Source: Mesorhizobium sp. PAMC28654 (GTDB lineage: Bacteria > Pseudomonadota > Alphaproteobacteria > Rhizobiales > Rhizobiaceae). Taken from it: a DNA stretch of 64,000 bases. The stretch is taken from contig NZ_CP085135.1 in NCBI RefSeq assembly GCF_020616515.1, positions 5,565,001 through 5,629,000 on the forward strand. Direction: 5' to 3'. Both the position numbers and the translations under genes were made by a program. Positions 34,127 through 43,428 of the stretch are shown here, one piece after another. The notes under the pieces are model-generated. The model was not told the DNA's origin. It saw only the letters and a program-made list of their open reading frames with translations, and made no database searches. Position 1 is the first letter of the stretch. Each line of letters opens with the position of its first letter.

Positions 34127-35309
34127 TCACTGGCAGAACGTGCCGCCATGGCGGCGCGGTTCGAGGTCGAGGTGGAAATGCAGCGAGTGGTCGGCATCGC
34201 TGGCGGGGCCAAGCACGGTCTTGAACGGTCCGCAGGCTGCCTTGCGCACCGCATTGAGGAATTTCGCATCCTTCTCCGGTGGCGACGGGCTGATCTCGAT
34301 CTTCTTGCCGTCGGACAAAGTGAAGCTGGCGATGTCGAGTGCGTTGCCGAAGGCATGCTCAGACAGTTTCCTGGTGCCATGGCGGCCGGCAGACAAAGGC
34401 GGATGCCTGGCTGATCGACTTCAGGTCCGCACCAAATTCGGCCTTCGCCGCCGGCTGGATGACGTCAGCGGCAAAGCGTGCCGCCGCCTCGGCCATCGGG
34501 CAGTTGAGCTCGGTGCCAGGAGCAATGGCGACCGACTTGCCAAGGCTCTTCAGCACGATCGGGTAGGGGATGGAGCATCCGATTTCTGGATTGCTTTCCG
34601 CCTTGTGCTCCTCGAAGTCGACGCCGAGCGTCTTCAGCCGCTCGCGGCAGGCGACTTCCTCAGCGGGCATTTTTTCGTCGGGCAGATCGGCCGAGCGCGG
34701 ATCGGGAAGCATCGTCTTTTCGCCTGCATCCGCCGGCTTTGGCGGTGGTTGCGGGGCGACAGGCGGGGGCTGGGCCTCGGGCTCGGCGGTATCGGGCTTT
34801 GGTGTCGGGATCGGCACCACGGCTGGCGGCTCAGGCTCACTTTCCGTGTCGGCCGACGGCTTTGGTGCTGACGGCTCGGGACGTACCTGCTCACCCTGAC
34901 GAGACTTCTCTTCATTGAGCCGGTCTTGATTGGGCTGGTTGGGAGCACCGGTGGTCTTTGGACCCTCTGGCTTTTGCTTTTCCGCCGCTGCGGCGTCGGG
35001 CTTCTGCTCGTCCGCGGGACGCGACTCAGGTACCGGCACACCGGCAGGCGATGGCTGCTGACCCTGCGTCTCCTGCTGTGCCTGGTTCGGCTTGATATGC
35101 CGGGTACCCCGCGTTTTCAGGCGCTGCTTGCTCCTCGACCGCAGCGGCTGGTCGACCCGCGGTGTCAGCGGCTGCTCCACCCGGGGCGTCAGCGGCTTGT
35201 GATGCCTGCGGTGCTTGGCGTCGGCCGGCACCACCAACAGAGCCGTCACGGCGATGACCAGTGCAATCGTATATGTTCGGGAAAAGACAGACGATGCCAT
35301 CGCCGTCAA
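34127..35309 (-). pseudogene. Second extensin-family protein, broken by one frameshift
   Basis: Two minus-strand frames form one protein. The first (ATG at 35309) has a signal peptide, a Pro/Lys-rich linker of about 200 residues (with repeats of PLTPRVEQ type) and the start of the extensin_C domain (CRERLKTLGVDF) up to ASAFVCR. The second frame continues RHGTRKLSEHAFGNALDIASF and ends HFHLDLEPR, carrying the metal motifs. One missing base near 34380-34388 breaks the frame. Intact length would be about 393 residues. This may be decay, sequencing error, or less likely a regulated shift. Confidence 0.78.
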
Positions 35310-35363
35310 CGGCGCGGCGGCCCTGAGGTTGCCTGCGCTCCATCACGAACGGTGACCGCGCTG

Positions 35364-35789
35364 TTACGCGCCGATCGCTTCCAGGCCTTCCTCCAGCCAG
35401 TCGGCCAGCAGCGGCATGCCGAGCAGATATTTCGCGGTGCGCTTGTTGGTGCGTTCGCGCGCCGCCGTCAGCGCCTCCGCCCATTCCGAGGCGTCATAGT
35501 CGCCACGGCCAACCCAGGCGAGCGCCACGAGTTCGGCGGCCTCGTCGACATTGAGATCGCTAATCAGCTCGCGCAGCTCTTCCGCGGTGAGGTTTTCGGA
35601 GCTTTCCTCGGCGAGACCATCATGGTGGTGATTGACATGCGACTGGCCGTCGAGCTCGACCTCATGTTCGGCGCCATCCTCGTAATCCTCGTTGACGGCG
35701 GCGCTGAGTGCCTTGGCCTTGAGGATGAACAGGCGCACGGTTTCGGGGCCGATCGAAAGTTCCCATTCCTTCTCCAGTCGCTGCTGCAC
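35364..35789 (-). CDS. DUF3775-domain protein
   Basis: A 141-residue acidic, cytosolic protein matching DUF3775: ELSIGPETVRLFILKAKALSAA at the start and NVDEAAELVALAWVGRGDYD, then EWAEALTAARERTNKRTAKYLLG. The middle (residues 33-65) is His- and Glu-rich (HVNHHHDG) and probably disordered. The C-terminus resembles small helical adaptor-like domains. Function unknown. It lies 54 bases upstream of the broken extensin gene on the same strand and may share its promoter. Confidence 0.75.
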   Translation of the reverse strand: MQQRLEKEWELSIGPETVRLFILKAKALSAAVNEDYEDGAEHEVELDGQSHVNHHHDGLAEESSENLTAEELRELISDLNVDEAAELVALAWVGRGDYDASEWAEALTAARERTNKRTAKYLLGMPLLADWLEEGLEAIGA

Positions 35790-35949
35790 CGGCCGTCTCC
35801 TTTCCGATCGTGCGATGATAGCGGATTTGCGGCGTCCGTCACGTCACGATCGCCGCCACAGCATCGGACGCATCCCAAAGATTCTTTTCCGGGATGAAAC
35901 TCGGGGCGACCCGCGTTAGTGTTGCATTATCATCCTCAAGGAGGCTTCG

Positions 35950-36498
35950 ATGCATAAAAGAATGCTGATCCAGGCGGCGACTGCCCTTGTCGCGCTGCAG
36001 TTCTTCGCCGTCCCGGTGTTCGCGGCCGGCGGAGACAGTTCGGGTAGTAGTGGCGGTGGCCAGACCGTCAGCCAGTGCAAGAAGGGCGAGGTCTGGGACA
36101 AGAAGAAGAAGAAATGCGTCGCGCCGCAGGAGGGCATGCTGGACGACGACAGCATCTATGAGGCCGGTCACGACCTGGCAATGGCAGGGCGCTATGACGA
36201 GGCGATCTCGGTGCTCACCCTTGCCGCCAACAAGCAGGACCCGCGCATCCTCAACTATCTCGGCTATTCGCACCGCCATTCCGGCCGCGTAACCGTCGGC
36301 CTCGGCTATTACCAGGAAGCGCTGCGCATCGACCCGAACTATACGCTGGTGCGCGAATATCTCGGCGAGGCGCATCTGCAGATCGGCGACCTGGCCGGCG
36401 CCCAGCAACAGCTGACGGAAATCGAAAAGCGCACCGGCAAGGGTTCGCGCGAATACGGCATGCTGTCGGAACAGATCGAGCACTACATGCGGAGCTGA
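35950..36498 (+). CDS. Exported tetratricopeptide-repeat protein
   Basis: A 182-residue protein with a signal peptide (LIQAATALVALQFFAVPVFA), then a short Gly/Ser-rich segment, a C-x11-C pair (QCKKGEVWDKKKKKC) and about three TPR motifs: SIYEAGHDLAMAGRYDEAIS, then PRILNYLGYSHRHSGRVTVG and NYTLVREYLGEAHLQIGDL. It probably scaffolds protein contacts in the periplasm. The start has AAGGAGGC at 35938-35945. Divergent from the DUF3775 gene; unrelated to greA downstream. Confidence 0.8.
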   Translation: MHKRMLIQAATALVALQFFAVPVFAAGGDSSGSSGGGQTVSQCKKGEVWDKKKKKCVAPQEGMLDDDSIYEAGHDLAMAGRYDEAISVLTLAANKQDPRILNYLGYSHRHSGRVTVGLGYYQEALRIDPNYTLVREYLGEAHLQIGDLAGAQQQLTEIEKRTGKGSREYGMLSEQIEHYMRS

Positions 36499-36676
36499 TT
36501 CGGCTCCGGCATTTCCTCAACAACGGCTGCGAGCAATCGCGGCCGTTGTCGCCGGCCATCCCGCCGCCGTCGCTGCCGCCACGGCAATTGCAAAAGTAGC
36601 GGATGATTTTGCCAAACCGCATTTTGAGCGTGAAAAACCCGCAAAGATTGCTATATTCAGGGAAATTGTGGTGAGA

Positions 36677-36716
36677 CGGTTCCGTTAGCCCGAGGCTGCC
36701 GGACCGTTTTCTTTTT
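36677..36716 (+). promoter_or_regulatory. Leader terminator or attenuator upstream of greA
   Basis: A stem built from CGGT/ACCG, CCG/CGG and AGCC/GGCT, followed by TTTTCTTTTT, lies in the greA leader about 60 bases before the start codon. It has the form of an intrinsic terminator. In E. coli a comparable greA leader terminator yields the GraL RNA. Whether this one attenuates greA is inference. Confidence 0.6.
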
Positions 36717-36775
36717 GTACCATCGACAAGGCTTTCCCCGAAACGCGGGGGTGGCGGCAGGAAAGGTCAGGCATC

Positions 36776-37249
36776 ATGAACAAGGTCCCGATGACAGGCG
36801 GCGGGTTCGCGTCATTGAAGGAAGAACTGCGTTGGCGTCAGCAGGAAGAGCGGCCTCGCATCATCGAGGCGATCTCGGAAGCGCGCTCGCATGGCGACCT
36901 CTCCGAAAATGCGGAGTACCACGCCGCCAAGGAGTCGCAGAGCCTCAATGAGGGCCGCGTCAACGAGCTTGAGGATTACATCGCCCGGGCCGAGGTTATC
37001 GACGTCAGCAAGCTGAGCGGCGACAAGGTCAAGTTTGGCGCCACCGTCGTGCTGGTCGATGAGGACACCGAGGAGAAGAAGACCTACCAGATCGTTGGCG
37101 ACCAGGAAGCCGACGTGAAGTCCGGCCGCATCTCGATCTCGTCCCCGATCGCGCGCGCGCTGATCGGCAAGGCCGTCGGCGATGCCATCGAGGTCAACGC
37201 GCCAGGTGGTGCAAGGGGTTACGAGATCGTCAAGTTGCAGTTTATCTAG
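36776..37249 (+). CDS. greA: Transcription elongation factor GreA
   Basis: The 157-residue protein has the standard GreA build: an N-terminal antiparallel coiled coil (residues about 10-75) with the tip acidic pair in [20 protein letters not shown] near residues 40-59, and the C-terminal FKBP-like domain ending [11 protein letters not shown]. GreA enters the RNA polymerase secondary channel and stimulates cleavage of backtracked RNA. The ATG is preceded by GGAAAGG about 11 bases upstream. A leader terminator lies between the promoter region and the gene. Length fits the family (about 158). Confidence 0.96.
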   Translation: MNKVPMTGGGFASLKEELRWRQQEERPRIIEAISEARSHGDLSENAEYHAAKESQSLNEGRVNELEDYIARAEVIDVSKLSGDKVKFGATVVLVDEDTEEKKTYQIVGDQEADVKSGRISISSPIARALIGKAVGDAIEVNAPGGARGYEIVKLQFI

Positions 37250-37287
37250 GGGTTTCGAGGGGCGTCGCTTTCAAGCCAAGGCTTGCG

Positions 37288-37455
37288 CCCCCCCTCATCT
37301 GGCTGCCGCCATCTTCTCCCCGTGAACGGGGAGAAGGACGCTTTCGTCGACGATTTCGCCAATTTTCAGCATTGCAAAGAAGGTGCCGGCGTTGCGATCA
37401 GCTTCTTTCTCCCCGTTTACGGGGAGAAATGCCCGGCAGGGCAATGAGGGGCAGC
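37288..37455. repeat. Intergenic palindromic repeat element
   Basis: Two hairpins of one type occur here: CTTCTCCCCGT with ACGGGGAGAAG (37313-37336) and TTTCTCCCCGT with ACGGGGAGAAA (37407-37430). They are bordered by the CCCCTCAT and ATGAGGGG words that also border the copy at 58981-59110. This looks like a dispersed rhizobial repeat family. It occupies the gap between greA and waaC. Confidence 0.75.
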
Positions 37456-37487
37456 GCTAGCCTTTCCAATTGAATTGATTGAATAAA

Positions 37488-38477
37488 TCAATTCTTGCGG
37501 GCGCTGATCCGCCCAAGCGCCCGGCGCTCCATCAGCTTCTCCGCTTCCGCCATCACCTCCACCGGCGTCACACGCCCACCGGGCGCGGCCAGAAGTGTCG
37601 ATGCGTAGGGCCCGCGCGGGCCGGTCAAACCCGGCTCCGTCGCCAGGAACACCGCGACCGTCGGCAGGCCGAAGGCGCTGGCGAGATGGGTCAGGCCGGT
37701 GTCGGCTCCAACAACCAGCGTCGAGCGGCCGATGATCGCGGCGAGCCCTGAAAGCGATGATTTTGGCACCAGAACCGCCTGCGGAACCGCCCCAGCAATC
37801 GCTTCGGCCACCGCCTTCTCGCGCTCGTTCGACCAGGTGGTGACCGGAATCATTCCTCTTTCGACCAGCAGGCGAGCGGTTGCGATCCAGTCTTCGGCCG
37901 GCCATTTCTTGTCCTCGCGGCTGGTGCCGTGCAGCAGGAAGGCGGTCTTGCCATCGATTTCCGCGACATGGCCCGTTGGCGCGACGATGCCGGAATCCAG
38001 CTTCGAAAGATCAGGCTCGTAGCCGAGCGCCAGCCCGAACAGCCGCCGCGTGCGCTCGATGGCGTGCAGGTCGCGCGGCACGCCGTAGCGGTGGTCGTAG
38101 AACAGCGCGGCCTTCGGTTCACGCGCGCTCCACTGGTCGAAGCCGGCGATCGGTGCCGCCGCCTGCTTCGCCACCACGGCGGACTTCAGCAAGCCCTGCG
38201 CATCGATGACCAGATCGTAATGGCAGTCGCGCAGGGCATGGCGCAAGTGAGCCGCCTGGCGCCATGTGCTTCGATCGAACAGGTTCTTGCGCCAACGCCT
38301 GATGGCGACCGTGTGGATGGCGCCGATCGCCGGATGCAGCGCCACGATGCCGGCGAAAGCCTCTTCCACGCACCAGTCGAAGAACACGTCCGGCCGCTTG
38401 TGGCTGGCATCCTCCACCGCTGGAAACGTGTGGATGACATCGCCCATCGAGGATGTCTTGACGATGAGGACCTTCAT
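37488..38477 (-). CDS. waaC: Lipopolysaccharide heptosyltransferase I
   Basis: A 329-residue GT9-family enzyme. The start [19 protein letters not shown] is the signature of WaaC, and the donor-site motif is VVGADTGLTHLASAFGLPTVAVF near residues 258-280. It moves L-glycero-D-manno-heptose from ADP-heptose to Kdo in the lipopolysaccharide inner core, at the inner face of the membrane. The ATG overlaps the waaF stop (38474-38477), so both are translated together. It is the last gene of the hldD-waaF-waaC operon. Confidence 0.88.
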   Translation of the reverse strand: MKVLIVKTSSMGDVIHTFPAVEDASHKRPDVFFDWCVEEAFAGIVALHPAIGAIHTVAIRRWRKNLFDRSTWRQAAHLRHALRDCHYDLVIDAQGLLKSAVVAKQAAAPIAGFDQWSAREPKAALFYDHRYGVPRDLHAIERTRRLFGLALGYEPDLSKLDSGIVAPTGHVAEIDGKTAFLLHGTSREDKKWPAEDWIATARLLVERGMIPVTTWSNEREKAVAEAIAGAVPQAVLVPKSSLSGLAAIIGRSTLVVGADTGLTHLASAFGLPTVAVFLATEPGLTGPRGPYASTLLAAPGGRVTPVEVMAEAEKLMERRALGRISARKN

Positions 38478-39481
38478 GCCGCTGCCGGGACTTCCAGCAA
38501 TCGGTCGGCGGCCGCGACGACTTGCGCGACATCGAGCGTTTTCAGGCAGTTGAGGTGGCCGAGCGGGCAGACTTTCTTGTGGCAGGGCGAGCAGGAGAGG
38601 CCGAGCCAGACCAGTTCGCGCTGTTCCGCCAGCGGCGGCGTATTCTGCGGCGAGGTCGAGCCGTAGACGGCGACGATCGGTGTGCCGACGGCGGCGGCGA
38701 CATGCATCAGCCCGCTGTCGTTGGACACGGCCAGCCTTGCGGCTCCAATCAGGTCGATGGCGTCCTCCAGCCTCGTCTGGCCGGCGAGGTCGACGACGCC
38801 CGGTGCCAGCGCTGCGATCTCCGCCGTCACGTCGCGGTCGTTCTTCGACCCGAACAGCGCGACCTTGAATCCCCTGCTCATGAAATCGCGGGCAAGCCCG
38901 GCATAGCTTTCGCTCGGCCAGCGCTTGGCCGGGCCGAACTCGGCGCCGGGCATGAGCGCCACGAATTTGCCCGCCTGCAGTCCGAATCGGCCGAGCAGCG
39001 CCGCCTGTTTTTCGGTATCGATGGAAAGCCTGGGCGCGCGGAACGTGCCGCCCCGGGCGAGGCCGAAATAAGCCTGCGCCGTGCGCCGCTTCACAGCATC
39101 GGGCAGCGGCACGATGTCGGTCAAAAGGCCGTAGCGCATTTCCCTGAGATTGCCGACGCGGGTGGGAATGCGGGCAAAGAACGGGATCAGCGCCGACTTC
39201 CAGCTTCCCGGCAGGATATAGGCCATGTCGTAGCGGCCACGCAGCAGGCGTCCGAAGCGGCGGCGATGGGTGAATTCGAGCGCGCCGGGTTTCAGCGGAA
39301 AGTCGATCTGCTGGCGTATCTCGGGCATGCGCTTGACCAGCGGCGCCGCCCAGGCCGGCGCCAGCACATCGATCGCGGCATTGGGATGCAGTTGCTTCAG
39401 CGCCGAGAACAGGCACTGCGCCATCACCATGTCGCCCACCCAGCGTGGGCCGATCACGAGGATCGTGGGGCTCTCAGCCAT
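38474..39481 (-). CDS. waaF: Lipopolysaccharide heptosyltransferase II
   Basis: A 335-residue GT9-family enzyme. The start [20 protein letters not shown] matches WaaF, and the donor motif [27 protein letters not shown] is near residues 251-277. It adds the second heptose to the lipopolysaccharide core. A Cys-rich end ([19 protein letters not shown]) is typical of WaaF. Its start lies 28 bases inside the end of hldD, and its stop overlaps the waaC start, so the three genes form one tight operon. Confidence 0.9.
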   Translation of the reverse strand: MAESPTILVIGPRWVGDMVMAQCLFSALKQLHPNAAIDVLAPAWAAPLVKRMPEIRQQIDFPLKPGALEFTHRRRFGRLLRGRYDMAYILPGSWKSALIPFFARIPTRVGNLREMRYGLLTDIVPLPDAVKRRTAQAYFGLARGGTFRAPRLSIDTEKQAALLGRFGLQAGKFVALMPGAEFGPAKRWPSESYAGLARDFMSRGFKVALFGSKNDRDVTAEIAALAPGVVDLAGQTRLEDAIDLIGAARLAVSNDSGLMHVAAAVGTPIVAVYGSTSPQNTPPLAEQRELVWLGLSCSPCHKKVCPLGHLNCLKTLDVAQVVAAADRLLEVPAAA

Positions 39482-40404
39482 TCGACATAGTCTCTGACAC
39501 CGGTTTCGACCGTCCGGAATTGGCCATTATAGCCGGCTGCGCGCAACCGGGACATATCAGCTTGCGTGAAACTCTGGTAGCTGCCCTTGAGGTGGTCGGG
39601 GAATTCAATGAACTCGATCTCGCCCTTGCCCAGCGTGTCGATCACCGTTTCGGCGATGGCGCGGAACGGCTGGGCGCGGCCGGTGCCGCAGTTGAAGATG
39701 CCGCTCGAGTCACGCTTCCACAGCCACAGATTGACGTCGGCGACATCGCCGACATGGATGAAGTCGCGGCTTTGTTCGCCCGGCCCGAAACCATCGTAAG
39801 CGCCGAACAGTTTCGGATTCTCGCCCCGTTCGACCTGGTTGAACAGATGGAAGGCGACGGAGGCCATGGCGCCCTTGTGCGCCTCGCGCGGTCCGTAAAC
39901 GTTGAAGTAGCGCAGACCCGCCACCGGTGAATGATCGGTGTCGAAAACGGTGCGGCGGACATAGTCGTCGAACAGCTTCTTGGAATAGGCGTAGACATTG
40001 AGCGGGCGCTCGAGCGCCGGTTCCTCGCGGAATTCGGAACCGCCGCCGTAGACGGAGGCGGAGGAGGCGTAGAGGAAGGGCACGCGCAACTTGAGGCACT
40101 CATGCAGCAGCCGCTTCGAATAGGTGTAGTTCACCTCCATCATGAACTTGCCGTTCCACTCCGTCGTGGTCGAGCAGGCGCCCTGGTGGAAGACAGCCTC
40201 GATGCGGCCGAGGCCGCCGGCCTCGAGGGTGGCCAGGAAATCATCCTTGTCGAGATAATCGGCGATCCTGAGATCCGCGAGGTTGGCTGTTTTGTGGCCG
40301 TCGGTGAGGTCGTCGACGACGAGGATGTCATCACGGCCTTCGGCGTTGAGCGCGGCGACGATGTTGGAGCCGATCATGCCGGCGCCGCCCGTGACGATGA
40401 TCAT
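39454..40404 (-). CDS. hldD: ADP-L-glycero-D-manno-heptose 6-epimerase
   Basis: The 316-residue short-chain-dehydrogenase-type epimerase starts [18 protein letters not shown], the NADP-binding motif. The catalytic Tyr and Lys appear in [13 protein letters not shown] near residue 139, and YFNVYGPRE near residue 168 is the substrate-side motif. It converts ADP-D-glycero- to ADP-L-glycero-manno-heptose, the last step of heptose donor synthesis. First gene of the leftward hldD-waaF-waaC operon. The family also includes galE-like enzymes, but length, neighbours and motifs fit HldD. Confidence 0.93.
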   Translation of the reverse strand: MIIVTGGAGMIGSNIVAALNAEGRDDILVVDDLTDGHKTANLADLRIADYLDKDDFLATLEAGGLGRIEAVFHQGACSTTTEWNGKFMMEVNYTYSKRLLHECLKLRVPFLYASSASVYGGGSEFREEPALERPLNVYAYSKKLFDDYVRRTVFDTDHSPVAGLRYFNVYGPREAHKGAMASVAFHLFNQVERGENPKLFGAYDGFGPGEQSRDFIHVGDVADVNLWLWKRDSSGIFNCGTGRAQPFRAIAETVIDTLGKGEIEFIEFPDHLKGSYQSFTQADMSRLRAAGYNGQFRTVETGVRDYVEWLRAPRSS

Positions 40405-40574
40405 GTTGCTGGCCCTGATGCTCGTTTCGCTTGCCGATTCCGGCCCTTATAAGGGAGCTACACAGGGCTGTCGACAAAACAGCTTGTCGAGAGCGGTGCG
40501 GGCCAGCCACAGTGGCGCCGCAAAGCTCTCGTTTCAGTCGGTTCGCGCCGCTTGGCGCATGGGGGGACAAAGAA

Positions 40575-41273
40575 ATGCCGTCGACCGAACTGCTCATCGC
40601 GTTTTTCGCCACCACGGCGATCTTCGCCTATATTCCGGGTCCCGCCATGCTCTATGCCGCCGCGCAGACGATGGCGCGTGGCCGCTGGTCCGGCCTGACG
40701 GCGGCACTTGGCATTCATCTGGGTGGCTATGTGCATGTCTTTGCCGCCGCAGCCGGCCTGTCGGTGCTGTTCCACGCCGTGCCGACGCTCTACATGGCGG
40801 TCAAGCTTATGGGTGCTCTCTATCTGATCTGGCTCGGCGTTGCCCTGTTCCGCAAGCGCGTGGAGGGGGATATGACGCTGCCTTTGATCGAACGCAAATC
40901 GGCGCGCCGCGCCTTTTTGGAGAGCATCGCCGTCGAGGTGCTCAATCCGAAGACGGCGATCTTCTTCATGGCGTTCCTGCCGCAGTTCATCGATGCTTCG
41001 GCGGCGTTTCCGGTCTGGCTGCAGTTCGTCGTGCTGGGAACCATCGTCAACCTGATGTTCTCCTCGGCCGACATCGTCTGCGTGTTCCTGGCCGGTGCCG
41101 TGATTGGCCGGCTGCGGCGTTCGAGCAGCGCGCAGCGTCTGCTGCAGCGCGGGCGGGGCCGTGCTGGTCGGGTTGGGCGTCCACGTCGCCCTGCAGAAGA
41201 GCTGACCGTCCGGGCCGGGGTCATGTGCTGGCGTTGCGCTGCGTGGATTTGCGGTATATCGGCTTCGCCATGA
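40575..41273 (+). CDS. LysE/RhtB-family exporter with altered C-terminus (frameshift)
   Basis: The protein starts at the ATG at 40575 behind GGGGGGA. It has the LysE/RhtB pattern: IAFFATTAIFAYIPGPAMLYAA at the start (with the PGP motif), IHLGGYVHVFAAAAGLSVLF, then WLGVALFRKR and EVLNPKTAIFFMAFLPQF, and about six membrane segments. Near 41147-41153 the frame changes. Reading on in the other frame gives AGGAVLVGLGVHVALQKS and a stop at 41205, the normal family ending. In the actual frame the end is a basic, unrelated tail to 41273. It may have lost its last helix, or the sequence has an indel. LysE proteins export amino acids or derivatives. Confidence 0.75.
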   Translation: MPSTELLIAFFATTAIFAYIPGPAMLYAAAQTMARGRWSGLTAALGIHLGGYVHVFAAAAGLSVLFHAVPTLYMAVKLMGALYLIWLGVALFRKRVEGDMTLPLIERKSARRAFLESIAVEVLNPKTAIFFMAFLPQFIDASAAFPVWLQFVVLGTIVNLMFSSADIVCVFLAGAVIGRLRRSSSAQRLLQRGRGRAGRVGRPRRPAEELTVRAGVMCWRCAAWICGISASP

Positions 41274-41357
41274 ACGATCCGGCCCCCGACAATCCGGCCA
41301 GTCGACAATGATGACCTATATGAATGAGATCGGCCTTATCAGCGCGTTGCCAGTGAC

Positions 41358-42848
41358 ATGATCAAGCACAATCCACCTTCTCCCGAACCCTTGCACCGCG
41401 CCATCGCGCGGTTCGGCCAGGCCACCGTGCTGGTGGTCGGCGACTTCATCCTCGACCGCTTCGTCAACGGCGTCATCGAGCGGATCTCGCCGGAAGCGCC
41501 GATCCCCGTGCTGCACGGGCGCGGCGAAATGTCGGCCATGGGTGGCGCCGGAAATGTGGTCTGCAACATCGTCTCGCTGGGGGCCAGGGCCATTCCGGTG
41601 TCGGCGATCGGCGCCGATCACGCCGGCGACAATCTGATGCGCATGCTCGGCGAGCTTGGCGTCGACACGGCCGGCCTCTCGCAGGATCGCGGCCGCATGA
41701 CCTCGTCGAAGAGCCGCTTCAGCGCGCTCAACCAGCAGGTGCTGCGTTTCGACGAGGAAGAGATCAAGCCGCTGGGCGCCACCGAGCGGGCGGCGCTGAT
41801 TGGGCATTTCCGTGATGCGTTGGGGCGTGCCGACATTGTCATCCTGTCCGACTACGGCAAGGGCATATTGCTCGACGGCGTCGCCGCCGAACTGATCGCG
41901 ATCTGCCGCGAGGCGGGCAAGCCGGTGCTGGTCGACCCGAAGGGCCGCGACTACGGGCGCTATGCCGGCGCCACCGCTATCACCCCCAACCGAAAGGAAC
42001 TCGGCGAGGCTGTCGGCCGCGCGGTGTTTTCCGATGACGAGATCGTGGCGGCCGCGCGCGCGTTGATCGCGGCGCACGGTTTCGAGTTCGTGGTCGCGAC
42101 GCGCAGCGAAAAGGGCATGAGCGTCGTCGGTGCGGATGATGCCCGCCATATCGCCACGCAGGCACGCGAAGTGTTCGACGTTTCGGGCGCCGGCGATACG
42201 GTGATCGCGAGTTTCGCGCTGGCGCTGGCAGCGGGCGCCGACCGGGTCGCTGCCGCGTCCATCGCCAATGCCGCCGGTGGCGTGGTCGTTGGCAAGCGGG
42301 GCACCGCGCGGCTGACCGTCGAGGAACTGACCGGCGCGCTGTTTCGCTCGCACGGACCGACGGTCCACAAGGATGCCATCCTCGATGCCACCGCCGCCGC
42401 GCGGATGGTCGCGGCGTGGAAGGAGGAGGGCCTGAGCGTCGGCTTTACCAATGGCTGTTTCGACATCCTGCATGCCGGCCATGTCAGCCTGTTGCACGCG
42501 GCGCGCAGCCAGTGCGACCGGCTGGTGCTCGGCCTCAACAGCGATTCTTCGGTGCGCCGGCTCAAAGGGCCCAGCCGTCCGGTCAACGACCAGCATGACC
42601 GCGCCTGCGTACTCGCGGCCCTTGCCTCGGTCGACGCGGTGGTGGTTTTCGAGGAGGACACGCCGCTGGCGCTGATCGAGGCCCTGCTGCCCGACATACT
42701 GGTCAAGGGCGCCGACTATACGATCGATACGGTTGTCGGTGCCGATGTGGTGCAGAAAGCCGGCGGGCGCGTCGTGCTCGTCGATCTCGTCGCCGGCAAG
42801 AGCACGACCGGCACCATCGGCAAATTGCGCGCCACCGGAAGCAATTGA
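41358..42848 (+). CDS. hldE: Bifunctional heptose 7-phosphate kinase / heptose 1-phosphate adenylyltransferase
   Basis: A 496-residue two-domain enzyme. Residues about 1-325 form a PfkB-type sugar kinase: GGAGNVVCNI near residue 57 and the anion-hole motif DVSGAGDTVIASFALAL near residues 274-290. Residues about 355-496 form a nucleotidyltransferase: FTNGCFDILHAGHVSLLHAA near residues 362-381. It phosphorylates heptose 7-phosphate at C1 and, after GmhB acts, joins the heptose 1-phosphate to AMP. First gene of the rightward hldE-gmhA-gmhB operon; gmhA starts 7 bases after its stop. Confidence 0.95.
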   Translation: MIKHNPPSPEPLHRAIARFGQATVLVVGDFILDRFVNGVIERISPEAPIPVLHGRGEMSAMGGAGNVVCNIVSLGARAIPVSAIGADHAGDNLMRMLGELGVDTAGLSQDRGRMTSSKSRFSALNQQVLRFDEEEIKPLGATERAALIGHFRDALGRADIVILSDYGKGILLDGVAAELIAICREAGKPVLVDPKGRDYGRYAGATAITPNRKELGEAVGRAVFSDDEIVAAARALIAAHGFEFVVATRSEKGMSVVGADDARHIATQAREVFDVSGAGDTVIASFALALAAGADRVAAASIANAAGGVVVGKRGTARLTVEELTGALFRSHGPTVHKDAILDATAAARMVAAWKEEGLSVGFTNGCFDILHAGHVSLLHAARSQCDRLVLGLNSDSSVRRLKGPSRPVNDQHDRACVLAALASVDAVVVFEEDTPLALIEALLPDILVKGADYTIDTVVGADVVQKAGGRVVLVDLVAGKSTTGTIGKLRATGSN

Positions 42849-42855
42849 GGATTTC

Positions 42856-43428
42856 ATGTCTGAACTGAATGACTATCTGATCCGCTCGGCGGCAGCTATC
42901 ACAGCCACGGTCGAGCGCGACCTGACCAGCGAGATGGAGCGCGCGGCGGACGCCGTCGTGACGGCTCTTTCGCAAGGCAAGGCCTTCCTGATCGCCGGCA
43001 ATGGTGGTTCGGCCAGCGACGCCATCCACATCGCCGGTGAACTGGTCGGCCGCTTCCTCAAGGAGCGCAAGGCCTACAATGTCATCGCGCTGCCGGCCAA
43101 TGCGGCGGTGCTGACCGCCTGGGGCAATGATTACGGCTTCGACACGGTGTTTTCGCGCCAGGTCGAGGCGCATGGCTCGGCCGGTGCTGTGCTGCTGGCG
43201 ATCTCGACCAGCGGCAATTCGCCGAGCATCCTCGCCGCCGCCGAGCAGGCTAGGATGATGGACATGACGGTGATCGGCCTGACCGGCGACACCGGCGGCA
43301 AGCTGAAGCCGCTGTCGGATATCCTGCTCAACGTGCCTTCGACCTCGACGCCGATCATCCAGCAGGTGCATCTGTGCCTCTATCACTATCTGTGCGAAGT
43401 GGTCGAAGCGCGCCTGCACAATGGCTGA
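42856..43428 (+). CDS. gmhA: Sedoheptulose 7-phosphate isomerase
   Basis: A 190-residue SIS-domain enzyme. The motif IAGNGGSASDAIHIAGELVG (residues about 45-64) and ISTSGNSPSILAA near residue 115 are characteristic, as is the C-terminal QQVHLCLYHYLCE with a metal-binding His. It converts sedoheptulose 7-phosphate to D-glycero-D-manno-heptose 7-phosphate, the first committed step. The ATG at 42856 lies just after hldE; its stop is inside the start of gmhB (overlap of 8 bases). Cytosolic. Confidence 0.93.
   Translation: MSELNDYLIRSAAAITATVERDLTSEMERAADAVVTALSQGKAFLIAGNGGSASDAIHIAGELVGRFLKERKAYNVIALPANAAVLTAWGNDYGFDTVFSRQVEAHGSAGAVLLAISTSGNSPSILAAAEQARMMDMTVIGLTGDTGGKLKPLSDILLNVPSTSTPIIQQVHLCLYHYLCEVVEARLHNG

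Noticed and set aside
37488..39416. A single long frame joining waaC to sequence inside waaF
   Set aside because: Only the last 329 residues are the real WaaC. The rest is out of frame with waaF, which has its own intact gene overlapping by 4 bases. No fusion is implied.
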